Virus record (IMG/VR): IMGVR_UViG_3300008954_000171
Span: 1 to 31,836 of that record
From: a virus
Length of the DNA stretch: 31,836 nt
Reading direction: 5' to 3' (one strand)
Shown: positions 21,649 through 30,789 of the stretch, in pieces
Position numbering within the stretch: position 1 is the stretch's first letter
Layout: each line of letters starts with the position of its first letter
Translations under genes and position numbers: made by a program
Notes under the pieces: model-generated
Databases searched by the model: none
What the model was told of the DNA's origin: nothing
The model's input: the letters and a program-made list of their open reading frames with translations, nothing else

Positions 21649-22326
21649 ATGGCATTATCCGAACTAGACGCGGTTAATTACTGTTTAATATGTGCAGGAG
21701 AGAGTCCTGTTAATAGTCTATCAGGAAGCGATCAGGCTGTAGATACTTCTACTGCATCCTTCTTATTAGATCAGGTTGTAGCAGAGGCACAGGAAAGGGG
21801 CATAGATGAAAACGTTTATACTTCCTTCTATATTCCAGACGCTGTAACTGGTCAGATTTCCCTTCCTTCTACTGTTATAGATGTGTATCTTAAGGATGAT
21901 CTTCTTAACCTAGATTCCAAAGTTGGTGGTTATGTTGATGCCCAAGTTCGTGGTGCTCTCCTATGGAATCAGACCAACCAAACGGACAACTGGCTAACCC
22001 CTAATGATTACTCTGCAAGTGTAGGTTCTGATGGGTTTGAGATTACTGTTAAGGTTCTCTTAGATTGGGATGACTTGAATGTAAACACCCGAAGAGCAGC
22101 AATGACTGAGGCAGCAAGACGATACCAATTAGTTACTCAAAATGATCCTGCGGTTAACAGAGCACTGGAAGTAGAGAGTAACATGTCTAGAGCGAAGTCT
22201 CGTTCTAATGATGTGAACAACAAGAACAGAGGGTTGTTTACTCATGGTGACTGGTCTAGAGTCCGAGCTGTTAATAGACACCTGTCTTTTCTTTCAGATC
22301 CTTACTATACCCGAAGAGGAAACTAA
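21649..22326 (+). CDS. Tail tubular protein A (T7 gp11-like)
   Basis: The 225-aa product has the gp11-type pattern of a ring-forming head-tail adaptor. MALSELDAVNYCLICAGESPV is followed by a helical SFLLDQVVAEAQERG segment, then a beta-rich domain, and a C-terminal helical stretch with RRAAMTEAARRYQLVTQ. T7 gp11 is 196 aa. AGGAAAG precedes the ATG. It is followed after only 3 nt by tail tubular B, with which it builds the tail tube below the portal. Confidence 0.9.
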   Translation: MALSELDAVNYCLICAGESPVNSLSGSDQAVDTSTASFLLDQVVAEAQERGIDENVYTSFYIPDAVTGQISLPSTVIDVYLKDDLLNLDSKVGGYVDAQVRGALLWNQTNQTDNWLTPNDYSASVGSDGFEITVKVLLDWDDLNVNTRRAAMTEAARRYQLVTQNDPAVNRALEVESNMSRAKSRSNDVNNKNRGLFTHGDWSRVRAVNRHLSFLSDPYYTRRGN

Positions 22327-22329
22327 TCT

Positions 22330-24660
22330 ATGCCTGCTGAGAAACAAGTTATTAGAATCAATTCATTGGCTGGAGGAGTGGCAAAGCAATCTACTACAAA
22401 GCGTCTTCCTAGTGAAGTAAGTGAAGCTGATAATGTTATGTTAACTCTTGAGAGATCAGCAGAAAAAAGGCACGGAACTCAGTATATCGACACCGATGAA
22501 TCTACTTACGGTGATCTTGATATTACAGACTATGATGATGATATCCTTTACTATTACTTCAATATAGATGGTAGTAATAAGCAGATTATTGTGCTGAACC
22601 CCGGTGCTACTGATGTAGGAGATATCATGCAGGTATTCTCTGCAGAAACAGGGGTAAAGGAAACAGCAGCTTCTTTAGTTACTTCATTAGAAGCAGCAAT
22701 TAATACGAACTTTAGAGCATACCTTGACTTTGGTAGTAGCTCCTACAGAGATAAGCTTAGGTTTATTGAGATCAAGGGAAACCTAATGATTCTTAATACA
22801 GAAGCTGATGCTAAGTTCCTTGTTACTGGTAATGGGGCTGCTGTATCCTATACAGATCCTGTTACTGGTGGTCTTGTTAGAGACCTAAACCAAGAGAGCG
22901 ATCCTAATGGTGTATTACAAGACATTGGATTAAACAGAAAGAACTACAGTCAGTTTAGGCTCCCTCCAGATCCTTCCGATCCGATTAAAAGCAACGGTGC
23001 AGACACATTAGTAGGCAGTGGTCTTGTGTGGTACGCAAGAGAAAGCTACTTAGACTTTCCCGGTCAGGCTTTCTTTAAAGCTAACAGCTCTACTCAGCAG
23101 CCTTGGTATACTCTTGTTAGAACAGAGCAAGCAGGTAGCCTCTTCGATGGGGACACATGGCCTTGGCTCCTTGAGTATGATGCCAGCTCAGATGACTTTG
23201 CTATTGGTAAGCCTATTTGGGCTCCAAGATATTCTGGCACTAGAGAAAACAACCCCGGCCCCTCGGCCATCAATGAGACTTCCGATCCTTATAATCCTAC
23301 TCTTGCTACTGGGGTTAAGTTAACAGCTGGAGTATTCTTTAGAAATAGGTTGTGGTTTGCTGCTGGAGACATTCTGTTCTCCTCACAATACAACGATCAC
23401 TTTGATTTCTTTATCAAGGATCCATCTACTATTGTAGATACAGATCCTATTGATATTACAGCATCCTCTGGAGAAAACAGTACGATATCTTGGTTAGTTC
23501 CTTACTCGGACTTTCTTTTTGTCACAACTACTGGACTTACACAGTATGAGCTTAAGGGATCTAACAACTTTATTGGACCTAAGACTGCGGCATTAGAGCC
23601 AACAAGTTTCTATGGTACATCTAGATTTACTAAGCCAATGAAGGTTGGTTCTTTGTTGTTCTTTACGGATGCTGGTAGGCTATTCATGTACTACGGTTCC
23701 TCTACTAATAATATTCAGACAGCAGTGAACATTAGTCAAAATGTCTTTGGGTATTTCCCTACAACTATTGATACGGTAGCCTCTGCTCCCAATCAAGATA
23801 CCTTAATCTTTGGGGACGCAGATAACAAGAACCATCTTTATATGTATACAGCAAGGTTTGATGCGGATAAGATGCAGCAGAGTGCTTATTACCGATGGAT
23901 ATTAGCCGAAGACAGTCAAGTTCAATATACTTACGTTATTGATAATGAGCTCTACCTCTTGCTTCGTAGGCCTAATGAAAGAGTATTTGGTACTCCTGAT
24001 GTAGACCAATATGGAACATTCGTAGAAAAGGTTAGTATGGAACGAACAGCTCCAACTGATGTTCACTTAGACAGGAAGTCTACTGTTGTTCCTGACCAAA
24101 TGCAGGACGATGATACGCTTATTCCTATTCCTTTTATTCCTTCTAGCGATGCTGGTTCAGAGGTTGTTGCTTGGTATGATAACCAAGAGCTTACAGGAAC
24201 TGTAGAGTACGATAACACTGCTCCCCCTGAGCCTATTTACTACTTTAGAGCAACAGGTGTAGACTTAAGAACCCAAAATGTTGTAGTAGGCGAGAGATAT
24301 ACTATGACTATTGATATGTCAACTCCTGTGATGCGGGATCAGTATAATAACTTCATTGATGGACGGTTAACACTGAAGGACATGAACATCTCTCATCACA
24401 ATACAGGTAAATATGATGTCTATTTCTACAGATGGACAAGAAATCCTACTTCTGTTACTTTTGATCCTACAAGAGCCAACAACCCGAATGCTCCTCTCGG
24501 ATCTTACTATGAAGTTGAGGGATCATACTCTCCTAAGGTACAGTCTACTGGTACTTCATCAATTAAAATCACAAGTAACTATCCAGTTCCGGTGAATATT
24601 ACTAATATAGAATATCGGGTGGACTTTGCTCCGTCATTGAGCAGTACACTTACGCAATAG
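22330..24660 (+). CDS. Tail tubular protein B (T7 gp12-like nozzle)
   Basis: The 776-aa product (T7 gp12 is 794 aa) begins with the family's typical INSLAGGVAKQSTTKRLPSEVSEADN segment. It continues as a large beta-rich protein, including LWFAAGDILFSSQYNDHFDFF and the NMYTAR-like HLYMYTARF region. It would form the tail nozzle that binds fibres and lets DNA out. AGAGGAAA precedes the ATG. It is coupled to tubular A upstream (3-nt gap) and followed after 12 nt by a fibre gene. Confidence 0.93.
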   Translation: MPAEKQVIRINSLAGGVAKQSTTKRLPSEVSEADNVMLTLERSAEKRHGTQYIDTDESTYGDLDITDYDDDILYYYFNIDGSNKQIIVLNPGATDVGDIMQVFSAETGVKETAASLVTSLEAAINTNFRAYLDFGSSSYRDKLRFIEIKGNLMILNTEADAKFLVTGNGAAVSYTDPVTGGLVRDLNQESDPNGVLQDIGLNRKNYSQFRLPPDPSDPIKSNGADTLVGSGLVWYARESYLDFPGQAFFKANSSTQQPWYTLVRTEQAGSLFDGDTWPWLLEYDASSDDFAIGKPIWAPRYSGTRENNPGPSAINETSDPYNPTLATGVKLTAGVFFRNRLWFAAGDILFSSQYNDHFDFFIKDPSTIVDTDPIDITASSGENSTISWLVPYSDFLFVTTTGLTQYELKGSNNFIGPKTAALEPTSFYGTSRFTKPMKVGSLLFFTDAGRLFMYYGSSTNNIQTAVNISQNVFGYFPTTIDTVASAPNQDTLIFGDADNKNHLYMYTARFDADKMQQSAYYRWILAEDSQVQYTYVIDNELYLLLRRPNERVFGTPDVDQYGTFVEKVSMERTAPTDVHLDRKSTVVPDQMQDDDTLIPIPFIPSSDAGSEVVAWYDNQELTGTVEYDNTAPPEPIYYFRATGVDLRTQNVVVGERYTMTIDMSTPVMRDQYNNFIDGRLTLKDMNISHHNTGKYDVYFYRWTRNPTSVTFDPTRANNPNAPLGSYYEVEGSYSPKVQSTGTSSIKITSNYPVPVNITNIEYRVDFAPSLSSTLTQ

Positions 24661-24672
24661 CAAGGAGAGCGT

Positions 24673-26181
24673 ATGTCTACATCTGTTAATTATACAGCAA
24701 CAGGCAATGCTGGTCCTTATCAGTTTAACTCATTAGAATTGATTGAAGGAGTAACGCCTAATAACCAGATTCAAGTCTTTGTGGCTGGATCTTTACAGAC
24801 AGAAGGCATTCATTACACAGTTAATATCACGGAAGAAAGTATTTCTTTTATTCTTCCGTATCCAACAGTTGGTTTAGCTATTGCAATTAATAGACAGCTT
24901 TTAACTAGCAGGCAATATACTTATTCTGATGGTTCTGCTCTTAATGCTTCGGAAATGAATGCTAACTATGATCATATTCGTCTTTTATACGAAGACCTAG
25001 TAGATTATAGTGATGATCCTCCCACACCTAGGCCTGCTACTAACATATTTGAGTTGGCTGATGTTGATCAGGCCAGTTATGTTCCTCTTGATGGTCAGCT
25101 GCTACAGTATGATTCTACTACTGAGAAGTGGAAGCCCGGATACTTAGCTCTTACTATAGATAACTTAGATGATACTGATATTACTGGGTTTTCTACAGGA
25201 ACTGATGTACTAGCTTGGGACGGAAGCTCTTCTAAGTGGAAGCCGTGGGAGATTCAGGACTTCAGACCAACTGAGCAGCAGCAACTATGGGGAACGGACT
25301 ACCATGGTATTGCTTTTCTTGAGAGACCTTACGTTTCTAATGAGGCTTTGTTGTCAAGCGGTGTATTAACTACTCCTGCTGCTAATGAAATCCCAACAGT
25401 TAGGGACGTAGCTGCTATGTGGGATGATGTTGCTGTCAAAAGTGGCTATAACCTAACCAAAAGAATCGACGATGCTTTAGACAGTTTAGAGGGAACAGCA
25501 CTAGAGGCTGCACTTTTGTCTGCAGTTGAGTGGAAGTATGGTGTTAGGTTCGGCACATGGAGAGAATACTCTAATTCTACAGCAGACTGGCCCCAATTAA
25601 ATGGACCAGTTGCCTATGGAGATACACTTCCTGATGGAACAGATGCTATTATTGAAACCACTGGATCTACTGATGTTAGTACAACTAGTGGACCAAACTT
25701 TCTAAAGAATCCAAACCGAAGATTCTTGCCTACTATGTACCAAAACAGAGTAATAGGCTCATTTACTGTTGATCCGGGAAGTTACTTGGCTTTTACTGAT
25801 TATACAGGAAACCTTACTGACCAAGGTCTTTGGATAAGAGACCTTGGAGGCTTAGTAGACGGTATTAGAATCTGTGGTTGGAGAGCTAATCCAGATAATG
25901 ATCATATTCTAGAGATAGAAGTAGCATTGAGCTGTGCTCAGTCTACATCCAAGATTCTTGTATTAGGCAGCAGGACAGGGGCTGTACCTTTAGTTAGTGA
26001 CTATGCAGGAACCTTAGGATATGCTGGAATGTGGAATATATATCCCAAGTCCTTTAGATTAAACTTACCTACTGCTGCCTTTTGTAGTGGTAATAGTACC
26101 TATTCTCCTCAGTACTTTAGAGTATATGGAGATAGATCTTTAGATGCTTCTGTTAGAACGACTCAAGCACCTTTCATATAG
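24673..26181 (+). CDS. Tail fibre with T7 gp17-type N-terminal anchor
   Basis: The 502-aa product starts MSTSVNYTATGNAGPYQFNS. Residues about 10-110 follow the T7 fibre N-domain plan: QIQVFVAGSLQTEGIHYTVN, then a beta hairpin, then YTYSDGSALNASEMNANYDHIR, which parallels gp17 VDFTDGSILRAYDLN. This part attaches fibres to the nozzle. Next come two LL-YDSTTEKWKPG / LAWDGSSSKWKP modules. The rest (about 190-502) is a beta-rich domain with no recognised enzyme motif. It may be an adaptor fibre that carries the following large protein. CAAGGAGAGC precedes the ATG. Confidence 0.83.
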   Translation: MSTSVNYTATGNAGPYQFNSLELIEGVTPNNQIQVFVAGSLQTEGIHYTVNITEESISFILPYPTVGLAIAINRQLLTSRQYTYSDGSALNASEMNANYDHIRLLYEDLVDYSDDPPTPRPATNIFELADVDQASYVPLDGQLLQYDSTTEKWKPGYLALTIDNLDDTDITGFSTGTDVLAWDGSSSKWKPWEIQDFRPTEQQQLWGTDYHGIAFLERPYVSNEALLSSGVLTTPAANEIPTVRDVAAMWDDVAVKSGYNLTKRIDDALDSLEGTALEAALLSAVEWKYGVRFGTWREYSNSTADWPQLNGPVAYGDTLPDGTDAIIETTGSTDVSTTSGPNFLKNPNRRFLPTMYQNRVIGSFTVDPGSYLAFTDYTGNLTDQGLWIRDLGGLVDGIRICGWRANPDNDHILEIEVALSCAQSTSKILVLGSRTGAVPLVSDYAGTLGYAGMWNIYPKSFRLNLPTAAFCSGNSTYSPQYFRVYGDRSLDASVRTTQAPFI

Positions 26182-26189
26182 GAGGCAAT

Positions 26190-29100
26190 ATGTCTTTATT
26201 ACCTGTTGTTGTACTGCCAAAGAATTTAGATGAGAAAGAAGTCTTACATCTTTCTGGAATGGTAACTAAAACACCAGCGTATGTTGATTATATTGGATAT
26301 CCTTATGCTGAGAGTACATCTACACGGGTAGACGATTTCATTACATCTTTTGATTCTACTGAGGATGGTTACTTTTATAAGTCTAACCAGACTTGGGTAT
26401 TTCAAGCCTTTAGTTCTTTAACAACAGACGATCTTTCTGATGTTTCTTTAGATTCAGCAGGTACCGATGGTACTCCCGATTCTCCTGATGATGCTATTTA
26501 TAGTAAAGCTATTCTTTCATATGATAGTACAGCAAGGAAGTGGGAATGGCATCATGCTTCTTCCCAAGATACAGACTGGTTTGATATTACAGTAGGAGGG
26601 AACGATACTGTCGATAAAGACGATCCCGAAGCTTTCTGGGCTAATACAGACCCAGAAAACCACAGCTTTGGTCTTGATGGTTTCTCTCCTCATACAGAGT
26701 TTCATGTATTCTTTGGTACTGGCTTTGGAACTACTCCAGCAAGTACTTTAGATATTGGTGGGTATTGGGAAGGTGATGAAAACTCTCCTTCTGCTGTATG
26801 GGTACAAAAGTTTGCACAAGCTAAGCCCTCTTGGTCTTCAGAAACATTTCCTAATGTGTCTAAAGATACCCAAGAGTGGAAAGCTATGAAGCCACAAGAG
26901 ATGAAAGCTCGTCCTATCTCAGCTTGGGAAGACTTTTCTTTTGCAGGAGGAAGTAGCCGTGCTCCAAAAAGAGTATTTACTAAAGGTCACTGGAGGTTCA
27001 AAGGATCAGGAGCTACAGGCTTAGGTCACGATACATCTCCTTCCAGTAAAACAGACTGGGATAATATCTCAGCTATTAGTGTTTGGCTATCGTTAGGTAT
27101 TGACACTCCCGGCACATATTTACAGGATTGGGAAGGCTTTGGCTCTAAAGATTACTTTACTAAGATTACTGCACTTTGGGAAAGTATCATGGAACCTACA
27201 ACTATGCGGTGGTATGGTTACTTTGCACAAAGCGTCGGAACAAATGCAGGATGGGACTACTACCACGATAGGCCTTCTATATACCTAAAGAATCCAGAGG
27301 ACTTTACATTATCAGCTCCGGGATACTATACATCTGACTCCTTCCCAAAAACAGTAAACTTCTGGCCTGAGAATATTGGTAGAAGATTAAGTAATTTAGA
27401 CACCTATATAAAACGATGTGATCATGAGGGGTTTACTTTTGATGAGACTACGGGAAAAGAAGATGATATTTTTTCTCAGCGTCTTGTGGGAGGAGCAGCT
27501 AGAACAAAACTTGATCTTGTAGTTCCTTCTGTAGCTTCTGTGTTTAGTAACTACTACTCAGCCTCAGAGTATGCCTTTGAAGAAGTAACCAGAAGGTTAG
27601 ATCTTCTTCATGAGGTTGCAGAACATAGTCATGGTATGGACTTCGGTAGGCTTGGTTGGCACACTAGAAAAACCCCAAAGTATAAAAACTATGAACCCTT
27701 TCCTGTAGACTCTTCAGTAGAAACCCACTTATCGTTAGATGATCTTGAGTCTAGAAACTATATAACCCCCTATAATGGGTCTCTTCTTTCTACAAACTTT
27801 GATATCACAGAAGCCAGATCTCGTGGGCTGCTTAAAAAATACAATGAAAGATCTTTTGGTGGGTGGGAACCTTCGTACTTCATTAAGACTCCTGAGATCT
27901 GGGATGATACAGGTAAAGAATATGCTCATGGAGAAAACTGGCATACCAAAAGATGGGTTAGCAATCCTCAATCACCTGTAAACCCATTTCCTAAGTATCA
28001 TAAATGGTTAAGTGATATGACGTTTCAAGATACCCACAATATTGTTAATAATGTTGGGTCTTGGGCAATCAAGAAAGATATGACAGCAGTCTTTGGAAGT
28101 AACATAAACGAGATATATGTTAACTGGAGAAGACCCTTTGCCTTCCCTGAGCTTTTTAGAGAAGGGGAACTACCCAATGGGTTGGCAAGGTATGATTATT
28201 ATCCTGTGAGTGTCACTACTAACTCAGGAACCACATCAGGAGAAGATACTCACTTCTTCTCGGGAGATAGAAACTGGATCCATTCCCAAAGAGCAAGAGA
28301 TTACATTAGTCTAACTATTGTATTTGAAAACCCTCTTCCAGTTGAAGACTATGCTATCGTTGCCTTTCCTAATACGCCTTATGAGCGAGAGCTTCCAGAC
28401 CCACAAACGGACTGGGAAGATGTTTGCTCCTCTAACTTCACAGGAAAAGACGGTTGGCCTGTAGATAATACGATTAGTGAGGGTTACTTCAATCGTTGGG
28501 GATACCCTCTATACGTTCGAGATTACTACTACGACAATGGGTATCCGACGAGTTCAATATCTTGGAGACTTTCAGATCAAGTGGCTCTTAGAAACCTATC
28601 CTACAGCGATTTTCAAAACATTGATGTTCTCGCTACTGGTTATGATTGGTATGGACCAGAGTATTTTGACCAACCACAAAACGGAAAGCCTGTTTGGGTT
28701 GCTGGTCCATTACTCAATAGTGTTTATACAGCAGAGATAAAAAGATATAATACTACTTATCTTGCTTTTACTTATCCTAGGCTTGTTGCTTGTCTTCCAG
28801 ATTTTTCTGATTGCGATCCAGTTATTACGCACCATGATGTTGTTGGTGGTGGAGACTGGAGAGTTTGTAGAACAGGATTTGCTGGTACTCAAGGATGGGA
28901 TTACACAGATAGTAATATAAACAATGTTCCCTTTAGCCATAGTTACTGGAGAGATTCTTCAGATTCTCCGGGGGTGGACACATGGACAGACAGAATAGCT
29001 AGAGAACCTTTCCTTACTATGAATGGGGATACTTCCTTTAGAAGAGAAGACAACGAAGATCTCAACACTACTTATTTTGATACAACTATAAGTTTAAGTG

Positions 29101-30770
29101 GAACGACAACACATGCAGGTAATACTATTAAGCAGGCTAGAGGACAGTATACAAGAGTCTTATACAGAGATAAAACTTCTTGTACTATTCTTGTTCCCGC
29201 CGACTGGTGGGATAGATCAAAACATTTAGATGCAGTAGATTTCTCTATTAGGCTTCTTAGAAGAACATCATCTTATGCTAAGGGAATATGTCATCCTGAT
29301 TTAGTACAAGAGGATTATTCCTCACCTATTTATGACTGGTGGCAGGTTCCTTATACATCTAAGTGGTCAGGAAACTATTTTAGGTATGGAACTAGGTTTA
29401 CTCCAGAGGCTTATCCTCTAATTTCTAAACATGGTTATGTAAGCGTATTTAATCCAACTATCTTACCAGACTATAAAAGAAATGGCGACTTTCATATTGG
29501 AAGTAGAATTGGCGATCCTCCGGTAAGTAGTGTTTTTTTTAATTCTGCTTATACACATCACTGGATTAGCATGCAGAACATTGTAGACCAATGTCCTTCT
29601 TTTATTAGACCATTTAGTAACTGGAAAACAGACTTTGATACTCCTGTTTTCATTGGTGAGGAAAAGTACCTATGGTATGATGAGTCAGTTTATGACTTCT
29701 GGAAACCCCTTGGACAATACAGTAGCTTTAAAACTCCTACTGAAGATCTGTTGGATATAATCAAGCAGGTTGTACCTTTCACTAGTAATGATACACGGGT
29801 AGGAATGCCTGATTTTACTGCTAATGATGTTTCTAGTGCTGCTACAGTATCTAAAGGTACGCCTATACGTTGTATTCCTTTCTTAAGTAAGGCCGATGTT
29901 TCGGTAGGAGATGATGCGTATGTGGCTTATATGCCGTCCTATGGTTATGTTACTTCCATCACATTTGAGCATGATGTTAGGTTTGTTCCAAAGAACTCCT
30001 ATGATCATACAAGTCCGTCTGGACCAGATGATGCTCCTACAGGACGAGAGTTAGTTCTCTTTGTTGCTGGTACTGATGCTGGTCTTGGAGGATCCTTTGG
30101 TATTCAATCTATTAACTTCAATACTCTATATGGAGCATCTAATGCTACCGTAGCTAAGGTTACTGGTTTTATTGATTCCGATAGTACAGATCCTACGGAT
30201 TGGGTTATAACAAAAGGAACTACTGTTACCTTACCTTACCCAGTTCCTTTAGCTTTTGATAATACTTATGAGGATTCATCAGGAGATCCAATTGAACCCA
30301 ATCCAGCCCTCTATCAACCGTATGTTGGTATTGCTTTATGTACGCCAGATATATCTCATATAGATGGATCAGGAAATCCAATTGCAGCCTTTGAAGTAGA
30401 TATAAACTACCTACCGAATCTTTATACGGGTGGAGGCTACAGTGGAACGAGCAATAGTTCTCATAATATATCACCAGATACATCTTATTCTGATATTATG
30501 ACACAGAGTAGGGAAAGTAACTCAACTACAAGTGCAGTTTTCGTTAAACTGGGCTTTCAAAACATTTTCGGGGAAGCTGAAACATTAGAAGTCCCCAGCG
30601 ATATATATGGTCCTGCCGGTGAAGGTTGGGGCTATATTTCTAATAAATTCGGAGGCCCCGGTACTCCTCAGTGGGAAGGTCAGGATGTAGATCCTTGGCT
30701 AGATCCTGAGGGTTTGCTGGACCTTGACGATAACCTCAACTCGGGATTTGGAGATCCCAACAATGTATAA
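26190..30770 (+). CDS. Very large Trp/Tyr-rich unrecognised protein in the tail-fibre cluster
   Basis: The 1526-aa product has no signal peptide, transmembrane helices, collagen repeats or enzyme motif that I recognise. It is extremely rich in Trp, Tyr, Phe, Asp, Ser and Thr. Near the N-terminus, DDLSDVSLDSAG followed by LSYDSTARKWEW matches the module in the two flanking fibre proteins, so it probably belongs to the tail. The C-terminus is acidic and Gly/Pro-rich (DPWLDPEGLLDLDDNLN). Long aromatic segments suggest a large adhesin or spike. It stands where T7 encodes core proteins, but its composition is unlike gp15/gp16. AGGAGGCA precedes the ATG. Confidence 0.75.
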   Translation: MSLLPVVVLPKNLDEKEVLHLSGMVTKTPAYVDYIGYPYAESTSTRVDDFITSFDSTEDGYFYKSNQTWVFQAFSSLTTDDLSDVSLDSAGTDGTPDSPDDAIYSKAILSYDSTARKWEWHHASSQDTDWFDITVGGNDTVDKDDPEAFWANTDPENHSFGLDGFSPHTEFHVFFGTGFGTTPASTLDIGGYWEGDENSPSAVWVQKFAQAKPSWSSETFPNVSKDTQEWKAMKPQEMKARPISAWEDFSFAGGSSRAPKRVFTKGHWRFKGSGATGLGHDTSPSSKTDWDNISAISVWLSLGIDTPGTYLQDWEGFGSKDYFTKITALWESIMEPTTMRWYGYFAQSVGTNAGWDYYHDRPSIYLKNPEDFTLSAPGYYTSDSFPKTVNFWPENIGRRLSNLDTYIKRCDHEGFTFDETTGKEDDIFSQRLVGGAARTKLDLVVPSVASVFSNYYSASEYAFEEVTRRLDLLHEVAEHSHGMDFGRLGWHTRKTPKYKNYEPFPVDSSVETHLSLDDLESRNYITPYNGSLLSTNFDITEARSRGLLKKYNERSFGGWEPSYFIKTPEIWDDTGKEYAHGENWHTKRWVSNPQSPVNPFPKYHKWLSDMTFQDTHNIVNNVGSWAIKKDMTAVFGSNINEIYVNWRRPFAFPELFREGELPNGLARYDYYPVSVTTNSGTTSGEDTHFFSGDRNWIHSQRARDYISLTIVFENPLPVEDYAIVAFPNTPYERELPDPQTDWEDVCSSNFTGKDGWPVDNTISEGYFNRWGYPLYVRDYYYDNGYPTSSISWRLSDQVALRNLSYSDFQNIDVLATGYDWYGPEYFDQPQNGKPVWVAGPLLNSVYTAEIKRYNTTYLAFTYPRLVACLPDFSDCDPVITHHDVVGGGDWRVCRTGFAGTQGWDYTDSNINNVPFSHSYWRDSSDSPGVDTWTDRIAREPFLTMNGDTSFRREDNEDLNTTYFDTTISLSGTTTHAGNTIKQARGQYTRVLYRDKTSCTILVPADWWDRSKHLDAVDFSIRLLRRTSSYAKGICHPDLVQEDYSSPIYDWWQVPYTSKWSGNYFRYGTRFTPEAYPLISKHGYVSVFNPTILPDYKRNGDFHIGSRIGDPPVSSVFFNSAYTHHWISMQNIVDQCPSFIRPFSNWKTDFDTPVFIGEEKYLWYDESVYDFWKPLGQYSSFKTPTEDLLDIIKQVVPFTSNDTRVGMPDFTANDVSSAATVSKGTPIRCIPFLSKADVSVGDDAYVAYMPSYGYVTSITFEHDVRFVPKNSYDHTSPSGPDDAPTGRELVLFVAGTDAGLGGSFGIQSINFNTLYGASNATVAKVTGFIDSDSTDPTDWVITKGTTVTLPYPVPLAFDNTYEDSSGDPIEPNPALYQPYVGIALCTPDISHIDGSGNPIAAFEVDINYLPNLYTGGGYSGTSNSSHNISPDTSYSDIMTQSRESNSTTSAVFVKLGFQNIFGEAETLEVPSDIYGPAGEGWGYISNKFGGPGTPQWEGQDVDPWLDPEGLLDLDDNLNSGFGDPNNV

Positions 30771-30789
30771 CCTAAGGAAATAAACCCAA

